Below are positions 12,101 through 22,755 of a stretch of 64,000 bases of DNA, piece by piece; position 1 is the first letter of the stretch; every line of letters starts with the position of its first letter. Source of the stretch: Actinernus sp. WN-2022. Its lineage: Eukaryota > Cnidaria > Anthozoa > Actiniaria > Actinernidae. The stretch is from the NCBI GenBank assembly GCA_030867875.1, contig JAOWCC010000064.1, forward strand, positions 35,052,802 to 35,116,801. The letters run 5' to 3'. The notes under the pieces were generated by a model, which saw only the letters and a program-made list of their open reading frames with translations, did no database searches and had not been told where the DNA came from. A program made the position numbers and the translations under genes.

Positions 12101-13620
12101 AATTTTGGAGCAGAATTAAATGGTTTTGGTAAATAATTTCCCTGTGAATTTTAAAATTGGTCATGTCAGTTAAACTCAGAGTAAGTAAAACGTATTATTT
12201 ACTTTGGACTCACTATGTCGTAAAATTATTGGTATTCCCTAAAATCATTCAAAGATAATCTTTACTAATAAAATAAATAAACTGTTACAGAGTTTGATTA
12301 AATCTTACCCATTTTATATACCGTATTCACTCACGGATAAGCCGCACCTTTATGCCGGAATTCTTCATTTAAAATTGGGGGTGCGGCTTATCTGCGAGAA
12401 AATCTACCGAACAAAAGGTCTGGAAATTTCCATAAATTAACATTTAAAAGATACTAAGCTACAATAATACATACTATACCAAACGAAAGTAAGCGCTGGC
12501 CATTGCTTTTGCAAGTTTGGTGGCTCCAAACAGATCCGTTTATGTTGTGAATATTTCTTCCTCTGCAAGCGATTTAAATACCACACTAAATGGCACAATG
12601 TTTCTTTGCAGCTTTGCACTTTAACAGCAAATTTGTCGAACAGATATTCCACCTCTCTTTGAGTAACAAGTTTTTCTCCAATAGATGGCTTCTGGATATC
12701 TTTTTAGGCACGATGGCAACAGACAGCTGATGAAAAAGCAAACTACTCCAGCTCCATGTTGTTTCGACTTCGTTCAGCGAAAACAAAACTTCTAGTGTCC
12801 AGCTCTCTCTCTTCCACAGGTGCCTGGTTACTAAGCTACGGACGAACGTGAGCACGTTGTTGGCTTCGTTGACATGTAAAATTCGATCTAAAAAGTGACC
12901 TGAATGAAAAGATCTCGGTAAACAAACACTATGGAAAGATAAATCATATATCTAAGTTTGTAGACATGAAGTTTATACTATTTCAGAGCTGAAATTACAG
13001 GTACAACTTGAGTTTTCTCCAGTTTGAAAGTCCGATGAAGGTTTATACAAATATGTACATGTATGTTTGAAATTCATCCAAAAAACTTTTTTCTCTGAAT
13101 CAAACTTCTAAACTCGGGGTGCGGCTTATCCGCGAGTGCGGCTTATCCGTGAGTGAATACGGTAACTTGAATTTTCTCGCATAGAGTTCTAAAGTTGCCA
13201 ATGCAAGATATGTCAGAATTTAATTAAATATACAATGAAAAAAGCAAAACAAAAACCAGCCTCAATCAATTCTGAATAAAATAAAAAATGTTTGATGAAT
13301 ACTTCCTATGCAAAATAATTACCTCTCAAAAAAACGCAAAAGAAAACAAATGCGTTTTTAGTTCTTTTGCAGACTTCATAATGGCAAAAATATTTTAGCT
13401 GCGTTTTGGCTTTATAATTAAGTGCATGTTTTAACATTTTGGTTGTTTGTTTGGCAGAATTGCAAACGTGGTCGAACTACCATAAGATAAAATAATGTGT
13501 TTTACATTGATAGTAAACTTAAACTTAGGCTGTCTGAAAAGCACATTTTTGTATTACCCATGATGCAATAGATGTATGTAATTTTCATGGGGGGGGAATC
13601 AGAATTTTTGCACGTGGCTG
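9160..13620. repeat. Composite block of nested direct and inverted repeats
   Basis: About 9165-9600 is repeated in direct orientation at about 11540-11955 (CCACTGGGTCCAGTCGAC; GGTTTATTCTATTTCCCT) and inverted at about 13440-13615. An inner inverted pair, about 9640-9830 and 11215-11400, carries the G-rich run and the CTTTCGTGCAGGCGGTC segment. Further short pairs lie at 10704-10760/10820-10870 (inverted) and 10762-10808/10938-10983 (direct). A separate TIR element is inserted at 12321. The open frames here (for example 9918-10273 and 11291-11599) overlap these repeats and have no recognisable product. Confidence 0.65.
12321..13162. mobile_element. CCGTATT-TIR transposon, copy 2
   Basis: 842 bases bounded by CCGTATTCACTCACGGATAA and its mirror, flanked by TA on both sides (12319-12320 and 13163-13164). 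Subterminal GTGCGGCTTATC copies sit at both ends. The two short minus-strand frames inside (12437-12855) look like pieces of one decayed frame and are not recognised. Confidence 0.75.
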
Positions 13621-13642
13621 TATGTATATGTATATGTATATA

Positions 13643-13796
13643 CAGTCGCTGCTAAAAAGGTTGTCCAGCAGAACATAATATAACACTTTAATGTCCATTG
13701 TTTTGGCCTATTGTTTTGGCCTAGACAATAGCCCAAAACAATGGATATTATAGTATTATATTATGTTCTGCTGGACAACCTTTTTGGCATTGACTG
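13643..13796. mobile_element. Tc1/mariner-like MITE with near-perfect palindrome
   Basis: CAGTCGCTGCTAAAAAGG... is mirrored by CCTTTTTGGCATTGACTG, with TA on both flanks (13641-13642 and 13797-13798). The AGGTTGTCCAGCAGAACAT block is mirrored exactly. At 154 bases it is almost entirely stem, a typical non-autonomous TA-target element. It sits in a TATA-rich microsatellite. Confidence 0.75.
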
Positions 13797-13984
13797 TATA
13801 TATATATATATACACAGAGGATAACAGGCAAAAATACGGTTACACTTTTGACTCTGGTTTAATGCAGACAGTTCTGTTTCGTAAAGGACGAACCTGTACT
13901 CTTCAGTGCATGACCAAAGGTAGACTACAGAGAATATTTACAGCATCAAAAATATCATATTACGTCCTTCGATTTCCATGGGGG

Positions 13985-14965
13985 GTTAATTTATGTCATA
14001 GAAAACAATAGAAAATTCACTTCAAGTTTCTCAGTAGAAATTTGTCTTTGTGTCTACATTTGCTGATCAGTTTGTTCCGTTTTCTGGTTTGCATAACATA
14101 AAGAACTTCTCTGTTATACATAAATGACATCGCTTCGTTATGTTTGAGTAGTGAGGAGCATGCCATAAAATATTCCATTTAATTGCATTATCTAAGTTTG
14201 TCTCTCAAGTGCCAGATCTGTTTGCTTAGTTCAGTTGCGTTACGCTTTGATACCATCTTGAACGAGGCCTTGTGGTTAGCATATCTAGACTTGAAGCTTG
14301 TGGCTGTCAGTCCTACGTACGTTTCTATTGTACCGCCGCCGGTTATGCTTTTGCTCGATATATGACGTCTTTAGTTAGACATTCTCCGTTCAGGGGACAC
14401 GTTGTGTTCTTTGGGCAACTGCATTTTCTCTCGGTTTCGGGGTCTTCGTTACAGTTTTTTATTGTTTCCTTAGATGATAGTTTTCACGTTGGGCATACAG
14501 CTGTATCAAATTTTCACAGTGTTGCGATTAAAAATCTTGTGAAGCTTGTTAGTTGTTGGGAAACATTTATCTAGGATCTTTAAGAATTCTCTACCGATGT
14601 TTGTCTTCGCGTTGCGATCGTATGGGGGGGTTGTACCAAGTAATGCTTCGTTTCCTGGATCTGCTTTTCGCTTCCGGTTTGAGCTTCTCGTAGTGTTGTT
14701 TATAATTGTATCTGTTGTCATCTAGAGCTTTCTGGTAAACAGGTACAGCTTTGTTGAATACTTCTTTGTTAGAGGATATTTCTGATAGCCTTTTGTTGAC
14801 TCCTACCGGGATATTTTTCAGAACAGCTGGTGGGTGGTTGGATTCGTTGTTTACATATTGGAGATTATTGTTCGGTTTCATGTATGGCATATGTTGTCCC
14901 GATCTCAAATCGAGAGTTACATGGGGAAACTGTGGTATATTCATTCCCCAGTTTATAGCCATGAG
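13985..14965 (-). pseudogene. Decayed Penelope-like RT / GIY-YIG C-terminus
   Basis: Minus-strand reading in shifting frames gives RT-like LDLRSGQHMPYMKPNNNLQ and KNIPVGVNKRLSEISSNKE, then WYNPPIR, FPTTNKLHKIFNRNTVK, a Cys-rich linker ([20 protein letters not shown]) and a GIY-YIG-like segment ([20 protein letters not shown]). This order is the end of a reverse transcriptase fused to a GIY-YIG endonuclease, as in Penelope-like elements. Frameshifts (for example within 14340-14370) and stops show it is dead. A related GIY-YIG frame is intact at 30691-31620. Confidence 0.7.
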
Positions 14966-15281
14966 CGGAACATAAGAGCATTAATTCAGATCATGCAGCA
15001 GCCTTTAGATCATCACTTTTTTTAATACAACATAGCAAAACCATATATAATCTGATCCTAAATTTAATTGAAGTGGGCAGGCCAGCTTTGAAGGTAACCA
15101 AGGGAAACACTGCATGGGGCTGCTAGAATATCAAAAAGCAAATAAAGCAAGCAAGCAAAATTAATTGAAAATGAAATAATGCTGGAAGCAACACAAAATA
15201 ACCAACTCTCCAAATGCTAGCCAGACTGCTATTCATATAACACATTTTAACTATAAGAACAATTATTAGTCTTTACTTGAC

Positions 15282-15399
15282 TCACAGCAAGACATGAACG
15301 TGCCAAGGGGGTGAGATTGGGCCAAAGACAGGAATGACAACTGCATTCAGAGTAGTATAATCTCGATTACAGTATGCATGTGCTTCTCTTTCACCAGAA
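15282..15399 (-). CDS. Candidate terminal coding exon, unrecognised
   Basis: After a 3' splice site (TTTTAATTTTCAG) the minus strand reads 38 codons, including REAHAYCNRDYTTLNAVVIP and PPWHVHVLL, then a stop. The composition looks like protein and the acceptor is good, but I find no convincing upstream partner exon and do not recognise the family. It could be a real last exon of a minus-strand gene or a chance or pseudogene frame. Confidence 0.22.
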
Positions 15400-15527
15400 C
15401 TGAAAATTAAAAGTCTCCCAGAATCGATTTGATGCAAGGAAATGGTATACAAATCTCTATCAAAGTACAGATTTTGTGTATTTTCTTGCTTTTACCAAAG
15501 AAAGCGATGAATAGGTAAGATTGGGTA

Positions 15528-18094
15528 CCGTATTTTATCACGTATAAGCCACACTTTGACTTTCAAAGTAACAAAATTGCCACAAAGTTGGGGGTGCAGC
15601 TTATATGCAAGTGTTTTCAGAAACCTTTTTTTTTTTTTTTTGCAATGACCATAAACAAAGCCATATAAACAATAGAATTCACAGAACAAGAGTGTCAGCA
15701 AGATTTCTACCCAAACTCCTCTCCTTAATTGCCAAAGAAAACTAGCTGTTGAGTTGCCCGTCATCTTCTCTGCTAGCTCCTTGAATGTTTCCTAGTATTG
15801 TTAAAGGCCATAATTGGCCTTCAAATAAAGTAATTAATTCTCATTGAGTTCATCAACTTCTGAGCATATATCACGCTCGATCGGACGTTCGAGAAAACTC
15901 TCGCCCCAGACCTCCTTGAAAATCCAAGATAGCGGACGTACCACAGACCCAAGACACATGGTCATATAGTTACTCCGGCTGCCTGTGGCAGCGACGAGTC
16001 TTAAAATGCAAGTCGTTTTTATTTTTTTTATTTTTTTATTTCATGTCGCACGGGTTCTGCGCATGCATTAAAGGTCAAATTCAAATCAATCAGAATGCAC
16101 TGTGCTGGTCACGCAACAATCGCCAGGTTAATGTATTTACATAAGTGAATACAGTAAATCAAAATGGTCGACCCGCGAGGGCGAAAGCCTTCCAACAGGC
16201 TCAGGATATTTCAATTGGCGCTCTTGTTGACCATAAAAATACATGAACCAGGAGCCGTAATACATTCGATCAGCGCTGTTTTGACAGATCCAATGTACAT
16301 TTAGAAACGTAAGCGAAATACAATATCCAAACACGTTTGGATATCAACGGGTATCGAATTATAATCAAAGGTTAGATCTCGTCAGGCGCGCTCAGATAAG
16401 AAAGTTAAAAGCTCTCAGACTAGGTGAGACAAGGAGATATCACTTTCAATGAGTCATTGTCGGAAATCTATTCCATCGTGGGCGGTCTTGTACAGCTAAG
16501 GCATGTTTTACGACAGAATAACCAGAGTCTTTCTACTGGATTGAGAGCTCGAGACATTATACATGTCGGCTAATATGGGGAAAACTGAAACAAATAATGA
16601 ACTTTGACGGCAGAAACCCTCAATTGAGCCAAGCGGAATATTTACATGATCCGCTAGGATTGTTACAAATCTTAGTTAAGCAGATGTTTTCAGTGTATGC
16701 CAACTGAAATGCGGCAACTACACGAACAAGAACCATGAACTGCCAGCAACGAGAGAGGAAAAAGTATTTGAAATGCACAGCGCTAGCTGAAATAGGGCAT
16801 ATATATAATATCTGAGACGTTAAATTACGTTACTGTGAAGAGGATCAAAATTCAAGTTTTGTAGCTTGAGACTGTCTTCTGCCGTGACTCGTGAGAGAAA
16901 TTGGAAAAGATCTAGCTGTTTCATTCAGACACTGGCAAATTTATTGAAAGCTACGGGCTTACTTTATGAGATTATTATTCATTGTGGAATGAAAGGAAAC
17001 AGGTTAGCTGAAAGTTAAGTTCGAGGTAGGCTTCGACTTTCATTCCGATTCAGTGCATATGTGCACGAAGGTGGGTGCTGTCAACAACACTACCAAAAGA
17101 TCCAAAACGAAAGTTCAGTTACGTAAGTACTGTAAGTAAACTCTTTTTGATTTGAATAAATTTCCTCTCAGTTTGTCTGTTAATGTACTTTTTCTTCTAA
17201 TTATCGCTTTATTTAACATCTGTGATTTAGAGTATGCGTACCTCAGAATAAATTATTTGAAAGGTCAACTGAATTCTTGTGTCGATAAGCGCAAATGTTT
17301 TTTTGTGAAACAGTCTGTGTATATGAGAAGCGGCTTAATAGAAGAGCTTTCTCATTTATAGGAATTACAATTTTTTTTCTTGCTATGAAATTTATGTTTC
17401 ATTTCACATTTATTCATACAGTTTTAGCCGGACATTTCCCCGAGTTTTTGATCTATTTTCAATCAAATTCAAAGTCTGAATATGTCATTGTATTGCATTT
17501 ATACACTTGAATTGCCAGTATTCTGTTGTTCGAATCCTGCGTTATCATAGTCATGCCATAAAAGCGATTAATAGACCAGTCTGTTTTTTTGACGTTCTCA
17601 CTGGCGAATTAAAGCACGACTTGATACTAAGAGGATTTCAAATGAAAGTGTATTTCATCTTCAATCTCATGTGGCCCGAGTGAAAGCCCAGATGGGCTCT
17701 TGTTTCGCCAGAAAATCTTACTTTCTTGTGCGCTTAAAGGAATGAAGATCCTTAAATATGTTGTTGGTTAATGGGGGGAACAACAGCAGAAGAGTTCTGA
17801 AGTGATTTAAAGACAGCAGATTGAAATATACACAAGAAAGGACAAGGACAGTTGTAACCATGCATGCGCAATTCGTTGTTGTGATATGACTATATCTCTT
17901 ATGAAGAAGTTTTGCTTCAATTACGGGCATTTATGAACTCGAACACAAGACTACTCTTACTGAATTTTTGTGGTGCGGCTTATACACAAGATTTTTCCTT
18001 AAACCTTTCGGGGAAAAACAAGCATCTGTTTATCAGGCTGAAGTTAGGGGTGCAGCTTATACGTGAGGTGCGTCTTGTACGTGATAAAATACGG
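15528..18094. mobile_element. CCGTATT-TIR transposon, copy 3 (2.57 kb)
   Basis: Left end CCGTATTTTATCACGTATAA and right end TTGTACGTGATAAAATACGG are mirror images, with TA on both flanks (15526-15527 and 18095-18096). The subterminal hairpin motif GTGC(A/G)GCTTATA occurs at both ends. It is much longer than the two other copies. Its interior (16150-17900) has only short unrecognised frames, so any transposase ORF is lost or absent. Confidence 0.7.
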
Positions 18095-18496
18095 TAGATA
18101 GAATTGCATGTTCTTTTAAAATTCCTAAAAATGCAATTAGCCATTTCTGAGTTGAGGATGCATGGGATGTCTGGGACTGAGTGTGAAAAATTAATCTGAT
18201 TAAGAAATGAACAACATCTCAAGAATGATCACTAAAATGAGTAGGTTAATTTACTGAGTTTGAGGAAGATTGGTCAAAATGTGGCAACCTTTCAAAACAA
18301 TCACAAAAATAAGAGAGAATGTACGGCTTTCGGGGACAGCATCCCCAAAACCTACCCTGGATTCCAGAGGTTTTACTGCCCTCTATGCCAAAGTTTAGAT
18401 GTGAAACAGTGAGGAGCGAAACAATGGGATGGCGGAATAACCTCTCGGCACCTGAAGCATGCCTTTGTGTCCACAACTTCCACAAGTGAATTTATA

Positions 18497-18607
18497 GGAC
18501 ACACAAAAAGGCAGACCTTTCAAGTTCAAGAACGAACATAAAGCGGGAATCATTTCAAACACCAAAGACTTTCCCCAACCAGTTGGCAGCATGGCAAAAA
18601 CATCGTT
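18497..18607 (-). pseudogene. RecQ-like helicase motif I fragment
   Basis: Minus strand reads NDVFAMLPTGWGKSLVFEMI, the Walker A region (TGxGKS) typical of RecQ-family DNA helicases, where it binds ATP phosphate. No other helicase motif follows and a stop lies just upstream, so this is a scrap, probably an old gene copy carried by repeats. An isolated real exon is possible but less likely. Confidence 0.4.
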
Positions 18608-19210
18608 CTACTACTCATTAATTATTCATGAGGGAACCACCATGTCTAAGTCCTGTCCATAATAACTGCCAGGGAACTAATGTCTTGACAGTAGAGAAGT
18701 AACATTGAAAGAAAAAATCTGCCTCCAACGGGATTTGTATCAATTAACTCTTCCAGAACCACATATTTCTATATATATATATATATATATAGCTCACTCC
18801 CTAAACAACTACACTACTGAATCACTTGTTCAATTCCGAGCAAATAATAAAAGAATAAAAACCCCAAACTGGTTTTCCGTTCACTAGGTTATCTGCCAAT
18901 CATATCAATGGATATCATTCCTAATTTTAACTGACCAATAGTAAGCCTGGTACAAATTCTGTACTAAGTTCAAACCTAGAAGTGAGACTCACAAGCCATA
19001 TGCCACCAGAGGTTCTCTTGTCGCTTCACATCTTGAAGGAGGCGCTTTGTGCCTAACTTTCGCGAAGGGAGGCAGTAGAACCTCTGGTACCCAGGGTAGT
19101 TCACATCAGACCAGACAAAACATTCCTGGATTCCCAAGCATAAGGTTGCCAGCTCCCATAATTTATAAATAATATCTAGGAATGAAGTTTGTACTGCACA
19201 GAACATCTAC

Positions 19211-19728
19211 CATTAGCTAAGTGGTTTATAAGCTCCAGCTCTGATGCAGGAGGCCAGTTCAGGGTTCAACACCTTGGCAGGACCAATGTTCACTCAGGAT
19301 CTAAAATAACTGAGAAAAAATAAACTTACAGGACCTGAAACAACCATAGGGGCTGATCAAAGCCAGGACCCGGCTAATCCACAGATCAAATTTGTATTTA
19401 GCATGTTTGTTTTTGTGGAGGGAGGAAAACCAGAGGACCCAGAGAAAAACCCTCGGAGGAAGGGCGAGTTATCAACAAACTGAACTCACATATGGTGCCG
19501 CGTCCAGGTTTTCAACCTAGCTGGGCCACAGAGATGAGGCAAAGTGCTTAACCACTGCGCACCACCTCAGCTCCAGTGTAGGAGCTACCATATTGGTGAA
19601 ACAATTTTGTTCTCTAACTGCAAATTGGATAAGGACGTAAATAAAATTGTAGGTCCCATGTCGGTCTCAAGTTTACCAGTCTCACCAGACTGTCATGAGT
19701 TACAACGTTAAATAAGGTTGCTTCATCT
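19211..19728 (+). mobile_element. tRNA-derived SINE (family B) split by another SINE
   Basis: The head ATTAGCTAAGTGGTTTATAA... (degenerate A box) and tail piece at 19211-19340 continue at about 19576-19728 (GGACGTAAATAAAATTGTAG; CTCACCAGACTGTCATGAGT; ending GTTAAATAAGGTTGCTT). The same continuous body is found at 57891-58245. The interrupting 19350-19575 is a family A SINE on the other strand. Confidence 0.7.
19350..19575 (-). mobile_element. tRNA-derived SINE (family A), copy 1
   Basis: On the minus strand the head reads GTGCGCAGTGGTTAAGCAC, resembling an A box, followed by a B-box-like region and a body with GAGGGTTTTTCTCTGGGTCC. The same body is seen at 34037-34260 and 54461-54619. It is inserted inside a family B SINE, so this copy is the younger of the two. 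Confidence 0.7.
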
Positions 19729-19858
19729 AACAAGTACAAAAGTTGAAGGTGGAGTGTGGAAATATAGCATGACTTGTGACAAAGTTCTTGCTTAGGAAAC
19801 ACTAATAGTTTAGAATACACACCAAGAAATGTTGTCAGTACATTGCTGGCCAACAAAC

Positions 19859-20017
19859 TGTTGTGTGATCAGACTTTACTGTTTGTTGTGTCACACTATT
19901 ATGTTGCGTGATGCATGCACGTCATGAGAAGGGGGAGAATTAAAGATGGCCAACTTGAGCTAAAGCGTGTCTGTCTTGTTAAATAAAAACAGCGCTATAT
20001 CTCTCGACATAACAACA
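19859..20017 (+). mobile_element. 5' LTR of a Ty3/Gypsy-type element
   Basis: 159 bases beginning TGTTGTGTGA and ending ATAACAACA, so the ends form a TGTTGT/ACAACA inverted pair. An AATAAA lies at 19981-19986. Two bases later comes TGGTGGCAGCGG (20020-20031), which starts with the TGG expected of a primer-binding site paired to a tRNA CCA end. No second LTR is seen, so the element is truncated. Confidence 0.65.
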
Positions 20018-20140
20018 CATGGTGGCAGCGGTTCTAAGGAAAACCAAGAATAAATTCCCAGCTATGAACTAAGGAAAGAAAGAAACCCATACCGGTTTTA
20101 AATCGAAAAATAAAGCAAATACTGAACTGCCGATTACACA

Positions 20141-20356
20141 ATGCCAGATCCAGAAGAAGTTCAAGAAATTCAACCCCCAAATGAAGCTCAACCGCCAAAC
20201 CAAGTCCAGCAACAATCTGTGGCTAATTATCAGGTTCCACCACCTGAGAAATTTTCATTCAAGCCAGAAGAATGGCAAAGGTGGATAAGAAGATTCGAAA
20301 GATTCCATAAAGCAACCGGCCTCGACAAAAAGCGTTTAAAAAAAAATCAGCATTGA
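20141..20356 (+). pseudogene. Truncated gag N-terminus of LTR retrotransposon
   Basis: 71 residues rich in Pro/Gln (EIQPPNEAQPPNQVQQQ), then PEKFSFKPEEWQRWIRRFERF, the start of a retrotransposon gag-like domain common in Ty3/Gypsy elements of marine animals. The frame ends in an A-run frameshift (about 20336-20347) and the element stops soon after. With the LTR and primer-binding site upstream, this is the 5' remnant of one element. Confidence 0.65.
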
Positions 20357-20391
20357 CGGAGTAATCGCAAAAGGAAGTTTTTAATCAGAAG

Positions 20392-20616
20392 TTAAAGGTT
20401 CTGTTTGATTGTCATCTTAATGTACTTATCCTTATCAATCTCAACTCTGACCCCTTCCCTGGGGTTACATTTAGGTGGGGTTATGTGGGGCATTTGATGG
20501 CAATTGAAGACTTTTGTGGTCCCAGGGAGTCTAGGATTGTACTCTATTTGCTTCAGGATGGTGAAGACAAGCATTTTTACAAGGAAATGTTGAGTTACTT
20601 CGATATTTCGTTTCAC
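20392..20616 (-). CDS. Small unrecognised ORF (74 aa)
   Basis: Reads MKRNIEVTQHFLVKML then KQIEYNPRLPGTTKVFN and VRVEIDKDKYIKMTIKQNL. Composition is protein-like with no low-complexity runs, but I see no family motif, no flanking exon and no promoter. It lies beside a broken LTR element. It could be an exon remnant or chance. Confidence 0.15.
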   Translation of the reverse strand: MKRNIEVTQHFLVKMLVFTILKQIEYNPRLPGTTKVFNCHQMPHITPPKCNPREGVRVEIDKDKYIKMTIKQNL

Positions 20617-21029
20617 ATAATTTTTAATGTATCACAACCAAACTTTCCGTGCTGATACAATAGTAAAGAAAGATCTATAGTACAGTAACTGTCAGGACCG
20701 TATTCAAATTTAAAGCATTTAGAATTGAGGGGAATTAAGTCTGGCAGAGTTTATTTAGGCAGTCTCAAAGTAGAGGCCCTGTTTGGGATAAATTCTGACA
20801 AGTGACATGCGTATGGCGTTGAAACAGCAACATGTAGGAAATGAAATAACTGTCTGAAATTGCAAGAGCAACAGAGAGAAATAAGAAAACACTGGGATTC
20901 AAGGCCTTTGCCCTTCCTTTGGGGTGTTAGGTGCTCACCTTGGTTTTGTCCCTCAAGGCCTTTGTCTTTCCCATTCTTCAATAATTATGTCACACAAGAT
21001 AACTATAACCATACATGTAGCTATAAAAT

Positions 21030-21600
21030 TCTAGACCCTAACAAAGTACCAGGATATATGTAGTAGATTCTGATTGGCTTTTAAAAATGATAATTCTTAC
21101 ACGTTCTGATCGACCAGCCATTCAATTGTCACCAGCCTGTCACCACTGCATTCATAAATTGAGAAGAGCAATGATATATGTGCAATATGAGTTTTAAATC
21201 TTGATTTGTTTGCTAGAACAAGAGCAGTTAACTGGAGTTGACTGGCACTAGATCTTTCACTAGATCTCTGCAAGTTTCCTTTCATGTAGCACTAAACCAC
21301 AGGTACAGCCTATGTTATATTACTTCAAAAACAATAAACCTAACCTTCTCCAATAGTAAAACACAGGGTAACAATGACTGAGCTCGTCTAGGGTGAGAAA
21401 TCCCAAGTAAACAGCTGACACACATGCAAACAAACAGTTTCAACCAAGCAGCCTCTGACATGAACTGCCCATCATAATCTAAGAGGCTGGTGCATGACAG
21501 TTCAATGGCCAGTCAGAAGATGTGTGAGAATAAGCATTAGTAAAAGCCAATCAGAATAGACTACAATTATTATATCCTGGTACTTTGTTGGGAGTCTAGA
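21030..21600. mobile_element. TIR element with CTAGACCCTAACAAAGTACC ends
   Basis: The left end CTAGACCCTAACAAAGTACC followed by AGGATATA is mirrored by TATATCCTGGTACTTTGTTG ...GTCTAG at 21570-21599, about 30 bases with a few mismatches. The interior is non-coding. Confidence 0.55.
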
Positions 21601-21636
21601 ATAAGCTTTCTGTCACTGTTTCACAGATGGTGGCTA

Positions 21637-21676
21637 ATTTTAGACTGGAAATGCACCCTGAAGGCATCCGGTAACC
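21637..21676 (-). mobile_element. Terminal fragment of TTAA-type transposon (Kolobok-like)
   Basis: TTTAGACTGGAAATGCACCC followed by TGAAGGCATCCGGTAACC is the reverse complement of the start of the elements at 27955 and 58252. Only this end is present. Confidence 0.55.
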
Positions 21677-22477
21677 TGTAATCTGTTTATTAATACAATA
21701 TCTTGCTCTGGTCAACAACGTAACTTAAGGCAATCCATCAGCAAGTTAAAATGAGAAAATCTAGGGGGGGGGGGGGGGGGGGTGCGTGTGTGTGGGAAGA
21801 CTCCATATATTTAAATGATGGGGGTGCTTGGTGCTCCTTATAGCAGTACACATTTTCATAACTAGCAACAATTTTGCGACTACAATTTTAATTTCGAGCC
21901 CTGCAACTGACAGCTGCCACTTTCTACTGACAACCCTGGTCTCCCTATGATGCCAATCTACCAACAACCCAATGAAATCTGCCATGATATATAGGTAAAC
22001 TGGCCAGGACTTGATCCAAAATGTGTGGATGCATGGGTACACAATGATCATAACATTTCCTCATTTCATTTCTAAGCCCAAGTTTTTGAAACTGATTTTT
22101 CCACACTGAAAAGAACCCTCCCCCAAAGATAACTGTAGTCATTGTTACTGTAGTGTATCCACCCCACCCCCATCAGGATGTTTTAGTTATCACATATTAT
22201 GTAACATATAAAAAACCAAGAGCTATTGTTTTACCAGGGGATCCAAACACCAAGAAAGATGAAAGCACAAGGCCGCTTCAGCAGAGTGCTTTTATTATTT
22301 CGAGGTGTTTGGATTCCCTGGTTAAACACGAAGCTAGTTTTTTTTATATGACTTCTCAAGTGAAAACAATACCTGCATTCATAAATCATTAGAAAGTATT
22401 GTTTGCCCAGAATTTTATTGCATGCAATTATAGACCACAAGGGTTGTGATTGTTATTTTGTCATGGTCATTTCAACA

Positions 22478-22560
22478 AAGGCCTGATAGCATAGTGGGCA
22501 AGACAGTCGATCAGTATGAGGATGATGGTTCGAGTCACACTGGACACCAAATTTTATTTC
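22478..22560 (+). mobile_element. tRNA-derived SINE head
   Basis: GATAGCATAGTGGGCAAGAC resembles an RNA polymerase III A box, and GGTTCGAGTC about 35 bases later a B box. The anticodon arm and acceptor stem do not close properly, so this is a tRNA-like repeat head, not a tRNA gene. Confidence 0.4.
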
Positions 22561-22649
22561 CATCTTCTCCTTCACTTCTCCATGTCAAGTCATACTTATG
22601 CTGTAATCCTTGTAATTAGGTCCATCACATACATGAATTAATCTGATAT

Positions 22650-22755
22650 CCAATGAGAGCACAGATGAACATCACTAGTGATTTGGATATCCAAATCACT
22701 AGTTATCCAAATCACTAGTGACGTTCATCTAGTGTTTCATTGGGTATCCAAACTC
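22650..22755. repeat. Palindromic repeat
   Basis: ATATCCAATGAGAGCAC... is mirrored by ...TTTCATTGGGTATCC, and the centre repeats ATCCAAATCACTAGT in both directions. This is a foldback repeat of about 106 bases with no coding content. Confidence 0.55.
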
